A stretch of 47,861 bases of DNA from Corynebacterium sp. HMSC27B11 (GCF_001815985.1 NZ_KV823567.1:1-47861), one strand, 5' to 3'. Positions 8,012-17,391 are shown, numbered from the stretch's first letter. The notes: generated by a model from the letters alone, not told the origin. Numbers and translations: made by a program.

Positions 8012-9517
8012 TTAAGCCGTGGCGCTTTCCTGCGCTGCGGCTTCTTGTTCTGCCGTGGTGCTCTTCGGGATGAACAGGCTGGTCAGCGCAGCCAGACCCA
8101 GGATGATGCCACCCACCAGGAAGGCCGTGGTGTAGCCCGCGGCGGAGTCCGAACCCTCTGGGGAACCCACCACCTGGAACACCGGCAGCACCGCGAAGGA
8201 GATGCCCGCACCCAGGTTGAAGGCCGCGGAGTTCATACCCGGCAGGAAGCCCTGGTTATCCTGCGGCGAATTCACCACACCCAGGTTGTTCAGCACGATA
8301 TTGCCGATACCCGCATAGGTCACGCCCAGCAGGATCACGCCCACGATCAGCACGATCTTCGAGCGCGTGCCCACGAACGCCAGCAGGAACAGCAGCAGCA
8401 TGGACGCGATATTGGACAGGCGCAGCAGGTTCGCATAGCCCACCTTCGGCGCCAGGCGACCAGCGAACGGGCCCACCGCCCAACCGACCAGTGCGTACGG
8501 GGTCAGGAGCAGCAGGGACGCCATCGTCGCCCGCATGCCGAAACCGGCCTCCGCGTTCTGAGCCAGGGACGGTGCCACACCGTTGACGGCAGCGAACACG
8601 CCCGTCATCGTCAGAACGGTGGTCAGCAGCAGACCCCAGGTCTCGCGGCGGCGCAGGTACTTCGGGGCGACCAGCGGGGCCGCTCCAGCGGTGTTCTCCT
8701 GGCGGGTCTCCCAGCGCCAGAAGATGGCGAACACGATCAGACCAGCAGCGACCAGGCCGATGACGTAGAACCAATCCGCGGCGGCACCCTTGCCGGCCTC
8801 GTTCGCGGCCAGCGTGATGGACAGCACGGAGACGACCAGGACGGCCGCGCCGATCCAGTCCATGCGGACGTTATCGGAAGGCTTGGACTCCGGCGCGAAC
8901 ATCGCGACCACTACGGTGGCGACCGCGCCGACGGTGAAGATCAGCCAGAACACAGAGCGGAAGCCCCAGTGCTCAGCCATCCAGCCGGAGAGCAGGACGT
9001 CGATACCCGCAACACCACCGTTGATCGCGGCGATCAGGCCCATCAACGTGCCGAGGCGAACCTCGTCCTTAACCTGGCTGCGCAGGATGATCAGCGTCAT
9101 CGGGATGGTCGGGCCGGAAATGCCCTGCAGCGCGCGGGCGAGCATCAGGATGCCGATGTTCGGGGCGAGGGCGGCGAGCAGGCCACCCAGGGACATCACG
9201 GCCAGCATGATGACGAGGATGCGGCGGCGTCCCACGATGTCCGAGAGGCGTGGGAGGAACAGGCCGCACATCGCGCCACCGGTGAAGAACGCGGTCTGGG
9301 TGAGGCCGACCGCGGATTCGTCGGTGTTGAGCTCGGTGGCCATCGTGCGCAGCACCGGGGAGAGCATCGAGGCGTTGAGCTGGAATGCCACCGCCGCGGT
9401 GATGAGCACGAACATGAGCAGTGGCAGGCCACCCTTGCGCGAATCCACCGGGTCGATGACCGGGGTCGCGGCGGCGGGGTTGTTGGGCCCGCCTGAGCGG
9501 GGCGTAGTTGCGTTCAT
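8012..9517 (-). CDS. MFS transporter, probable drug exporter
   Basis: A 501-residue membrane protein with about 14 predicted helices. The arrangement resembles the DHA2-type drug:H+ antiporters: TM1 with AAVAFQLNASMLSPVL, LTQTAFFTGGAMCGLFLPRLSDIVGRRRIL (motif A region: D, GRR), RALQGISGPTIPMTLIIL and a motif-C-like LIAAINGGVAGIDVLLSGWM. The substrate is unknown. I prefer the ATG at 9517, since TATCCT lies 6 nt upstream on the minus strand (leaderless geometry). A GTG at 9553 with an AGGA sequence would add 12 residues. It lies downstream of the nucleoside hydrolase gene on the same strand, separated by a large inverted repeat. Confidence 0.88.
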   Translation of the reverse strand: MNATTPRSGGPNNPAAATPVIDPVDSRKGGLPLLMFVLITAAVAFQLNASMLSPVLRTMATELNTDESAVGLTQTAFFTGGAMCGLFLPRLSDIVGRRRILVIMLAVMSLGGLLAALAPNIGILMLARALQGISGPTIPMTLIILRSQVKDEVRLGTLMGLIAAINGGVAGIDVLLSGWMAEHWGFRSVFWLIFTVGAVATVVVAMFAPESKPSDNVRMDWIGAAVLVVSVLSITLAANEAGKGAAADWFYVIGLVAAGLIVFAIFWRWETRQENTAGAAPLVAPKYLRRRETWGLLLTTVLTMTGVFAAVNGVAPSLAQNAEAGFGMRATMASLLLLTPYALVGWAVGPFAGRLAPKVGYANLLRLSNIASMLLLFLLAFVGTRSKIVLIVGVILLGVTYAGIGNIVLNNLGVVNSPQDNQGFLPGMNSAAFNLGAGISFAVLPVFQVVGSPEGSDSAAGYTTAFLVGGIILGLAALTSLFIPKSTTAEQEAAAQESATA

Positions 9518-9621
9518 ACTTGCAGGATAAGCGGGTGATTCGTGCGAGTCCACACTTTTTCCTGTGATGTTGGCTGCACGCCCCGGCGGGCCCAGTGCGC
9601 GTCTATTGCCGGTCTATTGTG

Positions 9622-9681
9622 CGTTTTGCAGAGTTTGATGTCGGAAATTCGTCCAAAAGCGACATCAAACTCTGCAAAACG
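9622..9681. repeat. 22-bp perfect inverted repeat, 16-nt loop
   Basis: The arm 9622-9643 (CGTTTTGCAGAGTTTGATG, then TCG) is the exact reverse complement of 9660-9681. It lies between the 3' end of the nucleoside hydrolase gene (9726, minus strand) and the start of the exporter gene. No T-run follows on either strand, so it is not a standard terminator. It may be a mobile palindromic repeat or a transcript-stabilising hairpin. Confidence 0.8.
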
Positions 9682-9725
9682 TGAAGGAGGGGGCGTGCCC
9701 CGCTCCCCCGCCCCCGCTCCCGGCG

Positions 9726-10805
9726 CTAGCTGCGGAAGTCGGTGTCGCCGATGCGGGTCAGCGCATCAACCAGCAGATCCCAGAAGCGATCCACGTCCAC
9801 GTCCACGCCGACGCGGTGGCGCACCGGCTCCACGTGCTCGCCATAGGTATCCATGCCCGCGCAGGCGTAATCATCCGTGCGGCACAGCGCGGAAGGATCG
9901 CCCGGCTGCTCAGCCGTCTGATCCTGCGCGCCCCAGGTGCGCCGCAGGTCAACCACGGTCATGCCGCGGGTGTGCTCACCCTTGGTCTCCACGACGACCG
10001 GGGCCGCCACGGTGCGCAGCACCTCCGGGTCAGCCACCGCCGCAACGGCCAGCGGGTCGTGCATCGGCGGCCCCGGGTAGCGGCGCTCCTTCATGTACGC
10101 GCCGCCGAAGAATTCCACGAGCTCCGCGATGAACTGCGCGACGTCCGTGCCCACGGCCTTGAGCTGCGCCATGCGGGACGGAACCGCGAGCACCTTGTGG
10201 GTGACGTCCAAACCAACCATCGTGACCGGCCATTCCGCGTCGAAGACGATCGCGGCGGCCTCCGGGTCCGCGAGGATGTTGAACTCCGCGGACGGAGTCA
10301 TGTTGCCGGTGTGGTGCCCGCCGCCCATCAGCGTCACACCCGCCACGCGGGAGACGAGCTCCGGGTAGCGGCGCGCGAACAGTCCAATGTTGGTCAGCGC
10401 GCCCGTCGGCACGAGCGTGACGGTGCCCGGCTCCTCGCGCTCAATGACCTGCGCGATCAGGTCGACGGCGTGGGTGTCCTCCAGCTCCACGCCAGCCTCC
10501 GGCAGCTGCGGGCCGTCGAGGCCGGATTCGCCGTGGATCTCATCCGGGATCAGCTGCGGCCCGACGAGCGGACGGTGCGCACCAGCGGCGAAGGGCACGC
10601 CGGTGATCCCGCCGACGCGGGCCAGCGCCTGCGCGTTCTTGGTGACCTTCTCGAGGGTCTGGTTACCCGCGACGGTCGTGACCGCGAGCAGCTCGAGGTT
10701 CGGGTTTCCCCAGGCCAGGAGCATGGCGATGGCGTCGTCGTGGCCGGGGTCGCAGTCGAGGATGATCTTACGAGGCTGGGTGTTGTTGGCTGCAGAAGTG
10801 CTCAT
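9726..10805 (-). CDS. Nucleoside hydrolase (inosine/uridine-preferring type)
   Basis: A 359-residue protein opening with the nucleoside hydrolase signature KIILDCDPGHDDAIAMLLAW (DxDxGxDD-type), which holds the catalytic Ca2+ and ribose. Further family marks are LLAVTTVAGNQTLEKVTKNA, LVPTGALTNIGLFARRYPEL, the metal- and substrate-binding MGGGHHTGNMTPSAEFNILADPEAA and MHDPLAVA with a conserved His-Asp. Such enzymes hydrolyse the N-glycosidic bond of ribonucleosides to a base and ribose for salvage. A ribokinase-like gene lies about 0.8 kb away on the same strand, so ribose use may be linked, but the two genes are separated by the cadD relic and are not an obvious operon. Length is somewhat above the usual 310-340 residues. 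Confidence 0.92.
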   Translation of the reverse strand: MSTSAANNTQPRKIILDCDPGHDDAIAMLLAWGNPNLELLAVTTVAGNQTLEKVTKNAQALARVGGITGVPFAAGAHRPLVGPQLIPDEIHGESGLDGPQLPEAGVELEDTHAVDLIAQVIEREEPGTVTLVPTGALTNIGLFARRYPELVSRVAGVTLMGGGHHTGNMTPSAEFNILADPEAAAIVFDAEWPVTMVGLDVTHKVLAVPSRMAQLKAVGTDVAQFIAELVEFFGGAYMKERRYPGPPMHDPLAVAAVADPEVLRTVAAPVVVETKGEHTRGMTVVDLRRTWGAQDQTAEQPGDPSALCRTDDYACAGMDTYGEHVEPVRHRVGVDVDVDRFWDLLVDALTRIGDTDFRS

Positions 10806-10914
10806 ACCTCAAGTGTGCCACGCGCACCTGGGAGAACGCGGTGCGAAAGCTAGGATATTGCTCACGCACTTTCACACCTCGCGCATACTCCGCGCCCGAC
10901 CCTAGGAAGCCCCC

Positions 10915-11004
10915 TTGTTCGCAACGATCGCCCAGGCTGTTGGCCTTTTCGCCGTGACGAATATCGCCGACATCATCGTCCTCTCGCTGCGCTCACTGTA
11001 TTAA
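10915..11004 (+). pseudogene. N-terminal relic of a CadD-like cadmium transporter
   Basis: A TTG with AGGAAG 5 nt upstream begins a 29-codon frame reading LFATIAQAVGLFAVTNIADI then IVLSLRSLY and stop. This resembles the first membrane helix of CadD/LysE-family cadmium transporters (pattern ...LFxxTNIDDIxVLxLFF). A matching downstream piece occurs at 11450-11557, so a cadD-like gene was apparently broken. The ribosome binding site is still intact. The assignment rests on recalled family patterns, not a search. Confidence 0.55.
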
Positions 11005-11022
11005 GGACTGAGGGAGTTGACG

Positions 11023-11391
11023 ATGCATTTATTTGAAGAGGAGCTCAACGTTAGGTGTTCCCCACAAAGGTTTAGCGTAATCAAGTCACGGTTACTGAGG
11101 GCGTTGAAAGATAGTCCCATGGTAATGGAAATAATTGACTGCGTTCAAGGGGTTGACCGAGAGAATGAATATAATTTAGAGCTTCCGACGGGGGATGATG
11201 GAAGAAGTCCGGATGCGACTGAGGTTAATACGGTCGCTATCTCATTCAGCGCGAGTGCCAATGTTTCAGATTTAGATGAACTGAGTGACGAAGTATATAG
11301 CTGCGTGCTGTATGCGCTGAATAATTCTCAGACATTAGATTTTTTCAGCCTATTATCTCCCCTTGAAGATAAAAGTGATTTAGGCGGTTAG
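11023..11391 (+). CDS. AT-rich orphan protein lying within a cadD relic
   Basis: A 122-residue acidic protein of no recognised family, beginning MHLFEEELNVRCSPQRFSVI. The ATG at 11023 follows GGGAG at 7 nt; an in-frame TTG at 11017 would overlap that site. Its base composition (many TTT, AAT, GAT, ATA codons) is clearly poorer in GC than the genes on either side, which suggests recent acquisition. No membrane segment, signal peptide or zinc motif is visible; the predicted make-up is mixed alpha/beta with an acidic C-terminus (LSPLEDKSDLGG). Fragments of a cadD-like gene flank it on both sides, so it seems to have replaced the middle of that gene. An immunity-like role would suit its size and acidity, but there is no direct evidence. 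Confidence 0.65.
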   Translation: MHLFEEELNVRCSPQRFSVIKSRLLRALKDSPMVMEIIDCVQGVDRENEYNLELPTGDDGRSPDATEVNTVAISFSASANVSDLDELSDEVYSCVLYALNNSQTLDFFSLLSPLEDKSDLGG

Positions 11392-11449
11392 ATCGGCATT
11401 CTGCTTTGAGTATTTGGGGTAAGCAGATGGCGATTGGGATTGATTGGCT

Positions 11450-11557
11450 GTCGTCGCCGGTGCGGGTGCCTTCCTGCCGCCCAGCACGATCCCCTATTTC
11501 GGTCTGATTCCGCTGGTCGATGGCCTGAAGGCTGCATGGAAGGCCTGGGCGTGGTGA
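11450..11557 (+). pseudogene. Second CadD-like fragment
   Basis: This stretch reads VVAGAGAFLPPSTIPYFGLI then PLVDGLKAAWKAWAW and stop, with a stop codon just upstream in the same frame (11441). It resembles the segment that follows TM1-TM2 in CadD-like transporters (...GAF-LP...YLGLxPLxLGLRAAWxAW). With 10915-11004 it brackets the AT-rich orphan gene. It lacks its own start and cannot be functional alone. Confidence 0.5.
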
Positions 11558-11585
11558 TCCTAGTCCAGGGGAACGCTTTCGGCCT

Positions 11586-12626
11586 CTAGCTGCGGTTTTC
11601 CTGTTCCGCCGCCAGGTCGCGGATCTCTGCTTCCGTCGCGTACGACGCCGCCGCGCCGGCCTTTTGGGTCGCCAAGGACCCGGCCGCAACAGCCACGCGG
11701 GTGGCGTCCACCAGGGAGGAGCCGGTGGCCACAGCCGCCGCGAGCGTGCCGCAGAACGCATCCCCGGCACCGGTGGTGTCCACGATGGTCTCCATCTGCG
11801 GGGCGGGCACGCGCGTGACTCCGTCCTCGTCGATGACGGCCGCGCCCGCCGGCCCCAGGGTGACCACGCAGGTGCGGGCGACGTCCTTGAGCGCGGCGAA
11901 GAGCTCCTCGGTGGGGGTTTCGCGAGGCAGCCCGGTGATGTCCGCGGCCTCCAGCTCGTTGAGGACGATTGGGTCGGACGCCGCGACCAGGTCGGCGTCC
12001 TTCGTCGTCACCGGGGCGAGGTTCAGGATCAGCCGGGCCCCGATGGCCTCGGCGAGGGCGGGCAGCTCCGCGGAGTGCTCCGGGGTGAGCTCGCCTTGGG
12101 CCAGCACAACCGGGATGGGGCGCTCATCGGCCAGCTCGGTGGCCAGGCCCGTCAGCTCAGCCGGGCTGACCAGCTCGTTGGCCCCGGAGGTGACGATGAT
12201 GATGTTTTCGCCGGACGCGTCGTTCATGATGAACGCCTGGCCGGTGGGCTGGTTGGTGCGGGCGATGTGGGCGGTGTTCACCCCGTGCTCGTCGAGCTCC
12301 TTGATTGCCAGCAGCGCCAGCGGGTCGAGCGGCTGGCTGGGGTTATCGGCGCTGGTCTCCCCCACTGCGCCCAGCAGGATCGTCTCCACGCCCATGCGGG
12401 CGGAGGCGACGGCCTGGTTCGCGCCCTTGCCGCCGAGCCCCTGCAGGCCACGGCGGCCGATGATGGTCTCGCCGGGGTGCGGGAACTCATCGAGGCCCAC
12501 GAAGGTGTCGACGTTGATGCTGCCGCACACGAGGACGGCAGGTGCAGCGTTGCTGTTCGCGTCGACGGATGCAGGAGTGTCCGCCGCGTCCACGGACGCG
12601 GTGCTCGGGGGCTTACCGGGGTTCAT
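11586..12626 (-). CDS. rbsK: Ribokinase-like PfkB-family sugar kinase
   Basis: A 346-residue kinase. After a Ser/Ala/Pro-rich leader of about 30 residues comes the PfkB fold: VCGSINVDTFVGLDEFPHPG, the first signature GGKGANQAVASARMG (substrate-binding Gly pair), FIMNDASGENIIIVTSGAN, and the second signature DTTGAGDAFCGTLAAA with the catalytic Asp and the anion hole. TLGPAG before it contributes to ATP binding. These match ribokinase, which phosphorylates D-ribose to ribose 5-phosphate, although related sugars cannot be excluded. The ATG at 12626 is favoured because TAGACT lies 7 nt upstream (leaderless geometry); a TTG at 12656 is less likely. No ribose transporter is adjacent. Confidence 0.88.
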   Translation of the reverse strand: MNPGKPPSTASVDAADTPASVDANSNAAPAVLVCGSINVDTFVGLDEFPHPGETIIGRRGLQGLGGKGANQAVASARMGVETILLGAVGETSADNPSQPLDPLALLAIKELDEHGVNTAHIARTNQPTGQAFIMNDASGENIIIVTSGANELVSPAELTGLATELADERPIPVVLAQGELTPEHSAELPALAEAIGARLILNLAPVTTKDADLVAASDPIVLNELEAADITGLPRETPTEELFAALKDVARTCVVTLGPAGAAVIDEDGVTRVPAPQMETIVDTTGAGDAFCGTLAAAVATGSSLVDATRVAVAAGSLATQKAGAAASYATEAEIRDLAAEQENRS

Positions 12627-12662
12627 ACCCCACAGTCTAGAAGACGCCGCGGACAACCTCTC

Positions 12663-13463
12663 TTAGCGACGTCGCAGTTCGTCCTCAATTGCGTCGAGCT
12701 GCATCGAGTTCCAGAAGGCCATGCGCTGGAGTGCTGCCGCCAGCCTGTTTTGTTCATTAATGCGGCGCTGCTCTTTTGCACGCAGAGCATTTACTCGCTC
12801 TATGTCTTCGTTGTGGGCGCGCACTGCGCTGTCGATGTCGTAGGCGCCCCCGCTAGCTAGAACATCGATGATGTCCTGCACAGTCTCCGGGGTTCGTGAT
12901 GCGCCGGTGAAGATATCGAAAGCCTTATTCCGCTGGGCTAGCGGAATGCCTTGGTCCTGAAGAACCCCTTGGTGCTGAGCGATCATCGCGATCGACTGCT
13001 GCTTAGACTTCTCCTGCTCAGCAATTTTTTCAGCGAAGATGGTGCGCAGTGAGATTTTGCCCGCCAGGTAGGCCAGCGCAGTAAGGATAAGAAAGACCAC
13101 GGTCATCGTGATGCCACTCTTCATGCCGTACTTGAACATGAAGCTGAGACCGAGCGCCTCAACGACCAACAGCGGGCTGATCTTACCCGGGAACAGACCG
13201 AGAAATAACGCAACACTACTCATGATGGCGATGACTACCAGCGACCGGTGGACGGTGTACATCGCTGTGGCGGACGTGATTACACCTACGAAGACGGCGT
13301 AGAAAGGGAACCGCCGTTCTGCGACCTTAAGGGGGTTCCACTGCGCGAGGGCGTTCTTCTTTCTCTCGAGATCGCTGAAGCGTCGCTCGAGAGCGTACTG
13401 CTTCTGTAGCGAGAAGAGTTTGTTGATTTCAGCCTGGGTGTTCGGATGATACGCACTGGCCAT
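12663..13463 (-). CDS. Membrane protein with coiled-coil C-terminus, unknown function
   Basis: A 266-residue protein I do not recognise. A charged N-terminal helix (INKLFSLQKQYALERRFSDL) precedes about four hydrophobic segments: FYAVFVGVITSATAMYTV, LVVIAIMSSVALFLGLFPG, a short one around SPLLVVEALGLSFMF, and ITMTVVFLILTALAYLAG. The long C-terminal part is cytoplasmic-looking, rich in Gln/Glu/Arg/Lys, and contains coiled-coil-like stretches (EKIAEQEKSKQQ; DIERVNALRAKEQRRINEQN). TAAAAT lies 7 nt before the ATG at 13463, supporting that leaderless start. Its composition is less GC-rich than its neighbours. It is 36 nt from the kinase gene but that gene has its own -10 box. Confidence 0.65.
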   Translation of the reverse strand: MASAYHPNTQAEINKLFSLQKQYALERRFSDLERKKNALAQWNPLKVAERRFPFYAVFVGVITSATAMYTVHRSLVVIAIMSSVALFLGLFPGKISPLLVVEALGLSFMFKYGMKSGITMTVVFLILTALAYLAGKISLRTIFAEKIAEQEKSKQQSIAMIAQHQGVLQDQGIPLAQRNKAFDIFTGASRTPETVQDIIDVLASGGAYDIDSAVRAHNEDIERVNALRAKEQRRINEQNRLAAALQRMAFWNSMQLDAIEDELRRR

Positions 13464-13558
13464 GGGCGGAATTTTACCTAAAACGCTCAAGCGTCGGACG
13501 GGGGAAACGCGCGACAGCAGGGGTCTAAGTGCGAATGATCCCCCGCAGAAAAGCTCCC

Positions 13559-14197
13559 CTAGCGGCGGTCCTGCTCCGCCACCGCGCGGCGGGCCGCATC
13601 CAGATCCAGCGCAGGCTTCGCCGCCGCCTGCTGCGAGCCCTGCCCAGCGCCAGCACCAGCACCAGAACCGGCACCCTGACCAGCGTCGAAGGCCGCTCCC
13701 CCGCCCTCACACGCGCCATTCAGCGAGCAGCTACCGCACGCATTCCCCGACGCACATTCCTCCGCCGTCGGCTCACAACCGCCGGCCGAGGCGTCGTCGT
13801 CGGAAGAAGAACCAGAAGAACAGCACCCCTCAGCGGCCCGTGCCTCCTCGGCCTCCTGACCACGCAGGTGCTCCAGGCGAGCCATCGTGGACGCCGCCAT
13901 CGCAGAACCCATCCCGATCAGGAACAGCGCCCCCACGATCAACAGCGCGAAGACCAGCCACATCCAGCCGCCGATCCCCGTCGTCAGCAGCGCAGCCCCC
14001 AGCAGCGCCGCACCCGCACCCATCCACGCCGGGCCCGCGATCTTGTGCGCCAAAACCCAGTTCTCGGGGGACTTCCGAACCTCCGGGATACGCAGCCCAA
14101 CCACCCCGTTACCAGGCAGTTTCTCCATAAACCCGAGCAGCCCCACCGTCAGGACAGCGAGGGCGAGAATAACCAGCAGGATGGTGAGCACGATCAT
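13559..14197 (-). CDS. SdpI-family membrane protein with Cys-rich tail
   Basis: A 212-residue protein. The N-terminal half has three to four membrane helices (MIVLTILLVILALAVLTVGL; AWMGAGAALLGAALLTTG; MWLVFALLIVGALFLIGMG) and the SdpI/YhfL signature GNGVVGLRIPEVRKSPENWV followed by LAHKIAGPAW. SdpI in Bacillus gives immunity to the SdpC toxin; many actinobacterial members have no known role. The C-terminal 90 residues are unusual: Ser/Asp/Gly-rich with seven cysteines (GCCSSG, GGCEP, EECAS, NACGSC, GACEG), then Gly/Ala/Gln repeats. TAGACT lies 7 nt upstream of the ATG at 14197. The gene is divergent from leuS with overlapping promoters. Confidence 0.75.
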   Translation of the reverse strand: MIVLTILLVILALAVLTVGLLGFMEKLPGNGVVGLRIPEVRKSPENWVLAHKIAGPAWMGAGAALLGAALLTTGIGGWMWLVFALLIVGALFLIGMGSAMAASTMARLEHLRGQEAEEARAAEGCCSSGSSSDDDASAGGCEPTAEECASGNACGSCSLNGACEGGGAAFDAGQGAGSGAGAGAGQGSQQAAAKPALDLDAARRAVAEQDRR

Positions 14198-14204
14198 GCG
14201 GTTC

Positions 14205-14229
14205 AGTCTATTACCCCGTCTACTAGAAT
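14205..14229. promoter_or_regulatory. Overlapping divergent leaderless promoters (SdpI-like / leuS)
   Basis: Only 40 bp separate the two start codons. On the plus strand TAGAAT (14224-14229) lies 8 nt before the leuS ATG; on the minus strand TAGACT (plus 14210-14205) lies 7 nt before the ATG at 14197. Neither gene has a Shine-Dalgarno sequence. The two polymerase sites overlap, so they should compete. Confidence 0.6.
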
Positions 14230-14237
14230 GACCAACC

Positions 14238-17200
14238 ATGAACACCCCAGCTGACACGTCCGACCAGACCCCGTACCGCTACTCCCCCGCGCTCGCCGCG
14301 GATATCGAGCAGCGGTGGCAGAAGCACTGGGCCGAACACGGCACCTTCAACGCCCCCAACCCCGTCGGCGACCTCGCCACCGACGGGCAGAAGCTGCCGG
14401 AAGACCGCATCTTCGTGCAGGACATGTTCCCCTACCCCTCCGGCGCCGGGCTGCACGTCGGCCATCCGCTGGGCTACATCGCCACCGATGTCTACGCCCG
14501 CTTCCAGCGCATGACCGGCAAGAACGTGCTCCACACCCTCGGCTACGACGCCTTCGGCCTCCCCGCCGAGCAGTACGCCGTTCAGACCGGCACCCACCCG
14601 CGCACCACCACCATGGCCAACATCGAAAACATGGAGCGCCAGCTGGGCCGGTTGGGGCTCGGCCACGATAAGCGCCGCGCCGTCGCCACCACCGACCGCG
14701 AGTTCTACCGCTGGACCCAGTGGATCTTCCTCAAGATCTACAACTCCTGGTTCGACCCGGAGGCCGACCCCGCGCCGGGCTACCCCTCCAAGCTGAAGGG
14801 CCGCGCCCGTCCGATCTCCGAGCTCATCCCGAAGCTCGAGGCCGAGCACGCCGACTGGGCCGAGAAGACCGAGGCCGAGCGCCAGGAGATCATCGACGGC
14901 TACCGCCTGGTCTACCGCTCCAACTCCACCGTCAATTGGTGCCCGGGCCTGGGCACCGTGCTAGCAAACGAAGAGGTCACCGCCGAAGGCCGCTCCGAGC
15001 GCGGTAACTTCCCGGTCTTCCGCAAGAACCTGCAGCAGTGGATGATGCGCATCACCGCCTACTCCGACCGCCTGCTCGAGGACCTGGAATTCCTCGACTG
15101 GCCGGAGAAGGTCAAGTCTATGCAGCGCAACTGGATCGGCCGTTCCCGCGGCGCGCAGCTGGCGTTTTCTTCCGCCGCGGGCCCGATCGAGGTCTTCACC
15201 ACCCGCCCGGACACCCTCTTCGGGGCGACGTACATGGTGCTCGCCCCCGAGCACGAGCTCGTCGACACCCTCGTTTCCGCAGCTGAGGACGCCGCCGGCT
15301 CCGCGCAGGCCGCCTACGCCGACGCCGATGAGCGCTGGACCTTCGGCCAGAGCAGCCCGTCCGAGGCCGTCGCCGCTTACCGCGCGTCCATCGCCGCGAA
15401 GTCCGACCTGGAGCGCCAGGAGAACAAGGAAAAGACCGGCGTGTTCACCGGTGCCTATGCCACCAACCCGGTCAATGGCGAGCAGGTGCCCGTCTTCATC
15501 GCGGACTACGTCCTCATGGGCTACGGCACCGGCGCCATCATGGCGGTCCCGGCCCACGACGAGCGCGACTTCGACTTCGCCACCGCTTTCGGCCTGCCGA
15601 TCCGCGAGGTCGTCGCCGGCGGCGAGAAGGGCGAGGACGGCCGGCTCACCGCCGCGTACACCGATGGTGGTAAGGCCGTGAACAGCGCAAACGCTGAGGG
15701 TCTGGACATCAACGGCCTCGCCCTGGCAGATGCGAAGGCCACCACCACCGAGTGGCTCGAGGAGAAGGGCTACGGCCACGGCAAGGTGCAGTTCAAGCTG
15801 CGCGACTGGCTGTTCGCCCGCCAGCGTTACTGGGGCGAGCCCTTCCCCATCGTCTACGACGCCGACGGGGTCGCCCACCCGCTGCCGGAGGACATGCTCC
15901 CGGTGGAGCTGCCGGAGGTCGAGGACTACAAGCCGGTCGCCTTCGACCCGGAGGATCAGGACACCGAGCCGCAGCCCCCGCTGGCCAAGGCCCGCGAGTG
16001 GATCGAGGTCGAGCTGGACCTCGGCGATGGACGCGGCACCCAGACCTACTACCGCGACGCGAACGTCATGCCGCAGTGGGCCGGTTCTTCCTGGTACCAG
16101 CTGCGCTACATCGACCCGAATAACGATCACGCGCTGGTAGACATAGACAACGAGCGTTATTGGGTCGGCCCGCGCGAGGGCAACCCGTCTGGTGGCGTGG
16201 ACCTGTACGTCGGTGGTGTGGAGCACGCGGTGCTGCACCTGCTGTACTCCCGCTTCTGGCACAAGGTGCTCTTCGACCTGGGCGTGGTTAGCTCCTTCGA
16301 GCCCTACCACCGCCTATTCAACCAGGGCTACATCCAGGCCTACGCCTACACCGACTCCCGAGGCGTGTACATGCCGGCCGCGGAGGTCGTGGAGCGCGAC
16401 GGCGCATTCGTGCACGTCAACCCGGAGACCGGGGCGGAGACCCCGGTCCAGCAGGAGTACGGGAAGATGGGCAAGTCCCTGAAGAACTCCGTCTCCCCGG
16501 ACGAGATCTGCGATAACTACGGCGCGGACACCCTGCGCGTCTACGAGATGTCCATGGGGCCGCTGGATACCTCCCGCCCGTGGGCGACGAAGGACGTCGT
16601 CGGCGCGCAGCGTTTCCTGCAGCGTGCCTGGCGCCTGGTCGTGGACGAGACGTCCGGCAAGGCGGTCGTCGATGAGGACGTCAACACGCTGGCCTCGCTG
16701 CCGGATGAGGACCGCCGTGCGGTGAACCGCGCGCTGGCGGGTGTCCACGAGGACTACACCAACCTGCACAACAACACCGCCGTCGCGAAGCTGATCGAGC
16801 TGGTGAACTACCTGACGAAACAGTACGGCGCGGCGGGTGCCGGTGGCGCCCAGGGTGCCGCGGCGGATGCTGCGGTGCCGCGCGCGGCGGCGGAGGCGCT
16901 GGCGCTGATGCTGGCCCCGGTGGCCCCGCACCTGGCCGAGGAGCTGTGGCAGGTGCTGGGTGGTGCGGAGGCCTCTGGCCTGCTGGCTGGCGGGGCAGGT
17001 CAGGGTTCTGGCCTGACCCAGGACGAGGCCTCCGTGGCCTTCGTGCCGTACCCGGCGTGGGAAGAGGACTGGCTGGTCGACGACCAGATCGAGATGCCGG
17101 TTCAGATCATGGGCAAGGTTCGCGCCCGCATCATGGTCGCCGCGGATGCCTCCCGGGAGGACCTGGAGGCCGCGGCGCTGGCTGACGAGACCGTGCAGGG

Positions 17201-17273
17201 CCACATCGAGGGCAAGACGGTGCAGAAGGTCATCGTCGTGCCGGGCCGCATGATCAATATCGTCGCGAAGTAA
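14238..17273 (+). CDS. leuS: Leucine-tRNA ligase
   Basis: A 1011-residue class Ia aminoacyl-tRNA synthetase that charges tRNA-Leu with leucine in the cytosol. It shows the ATP-binding HIGH-type motif HVGH (residues 73-76, in [14 protein letters not shown]), the CP1 editing domain with [12 protein letters not shown] and [20 protein letters not shown], the catalytic-core stretch [17 protein letters not shown], and the KMSKS loop as KMGKS (743-747). The anticodon-binding domain ([15 protein letters not shown]) and the C-terminal tRNA-contacting domain follow. At 1011 residues it is slightly longer than usual actinobacterial enzymes (about 950-970), with extra Ala/Gly-rich loops near nt 16830-16880 and 16970-17020. 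Transcription is probably leaderless. Confidence 0.98.
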   Translation: MNTPADTSDQTPYRYSPALAADIEQRWQKHWAEHGTFNAPNPVGDLATDGQKLPEDRIFVQDMFPYPSGAGLHVGHPLGYIATDVYARFQRMTGKNVLHTLGYDAFGLPAEQYAVQTGTHPRTTTMANIENMERQLGRLGLGHDKRRAVATTDREFYRWTQWIFLKIYNSWFDPEADPAPGYPSKLKGRARPISELIPKLEAEHADWAEKTEAERQEIIDGYRLVYRSNSTVNWCPGLGTVLANEEVTAEGRSERGNFPVFRKNLQQWMMRITAYSDRLLEDLEFLDWPEKVKSMQRNWIGRSRGAQLAFSSAAGPIEVFTTRPDTLFGATYMVLAPEHELVDTLVSAAEDAAGSAQAAYADADERWTFGQSSPSEAVAAYRASIAAKSDLERQENKEKTGVFTGAYATNPVNGEQVPVFIADYVLMGYGTGAIMAVPAHDERDFDFATAFGLPIREVVAGGEKGEDGRLTAAYTDGGKAVNSANAEGLDINGLALADAKATTTEWLEEKGYGHGKVQFKLRDWLFARQRYWGEPFPIVYDADGVAHPLPEDMLPVELPEVEDYKPVAFDPEDQDTEPQPPLAKAREWIEVELDLGDGRGTQTYYRDANVMPQWAGSSWYQLRYIDPNNDHALVDIDNERYWVGPREGNPSGGVDLYVGGVEHAVLHLLYSRFWHKVLFDLGVVSSFEPYHRLFNQGYIQAYAYTDSRGVYMPAAEVVERDGAFVHVNPETGAETPVQQEYGKMGKSLKNSVSPDEICDNYGADTLRVYEMSMGPLDTSRPWATKDVVGAQRFLQRAWRLVVDETSGKAVVDEDVNTLASLPDEDRRAVNRALAGVHEDYTNLHNNTAVAKLIELVNYLTKQYGAAGAGGAQGAAADAAVPRAAAEALALMLAPVAPHLAEELWQVLGGAEASGLLAGGAGQGSGLTQDEASVAFVPYPAWEEDWLVDDQIEMPVQIMGKVRARIMVAADASREDLEAAALADETVQGHIEGKTVQKVIVVPGRMINIVAK

Positions 17274-17280
17274 CGCGAAA

Positions 17281-17308
17281 GGCCGCCCGGGGAGGGGACC
17301 GGGCGGCC
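17281..17308 (+). terminator. leuS terminator hairpin
   Basis: GGCCGCCCGG and CCGGGCGGCC form a perfect 10-bp stem with an 8-nt loop, starting 7 nt after the leuS stop. No clear T-run follows. Confidence 0.65.
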
Positions 17309-17391
17309 TGCATCTGGGGGTTTGCGTTGGAGCTTTGCCTTTCGGGACCCGTTGGGGGTGGGCCCCGTTGGGACGTGGGGAGCGCTGAGTT

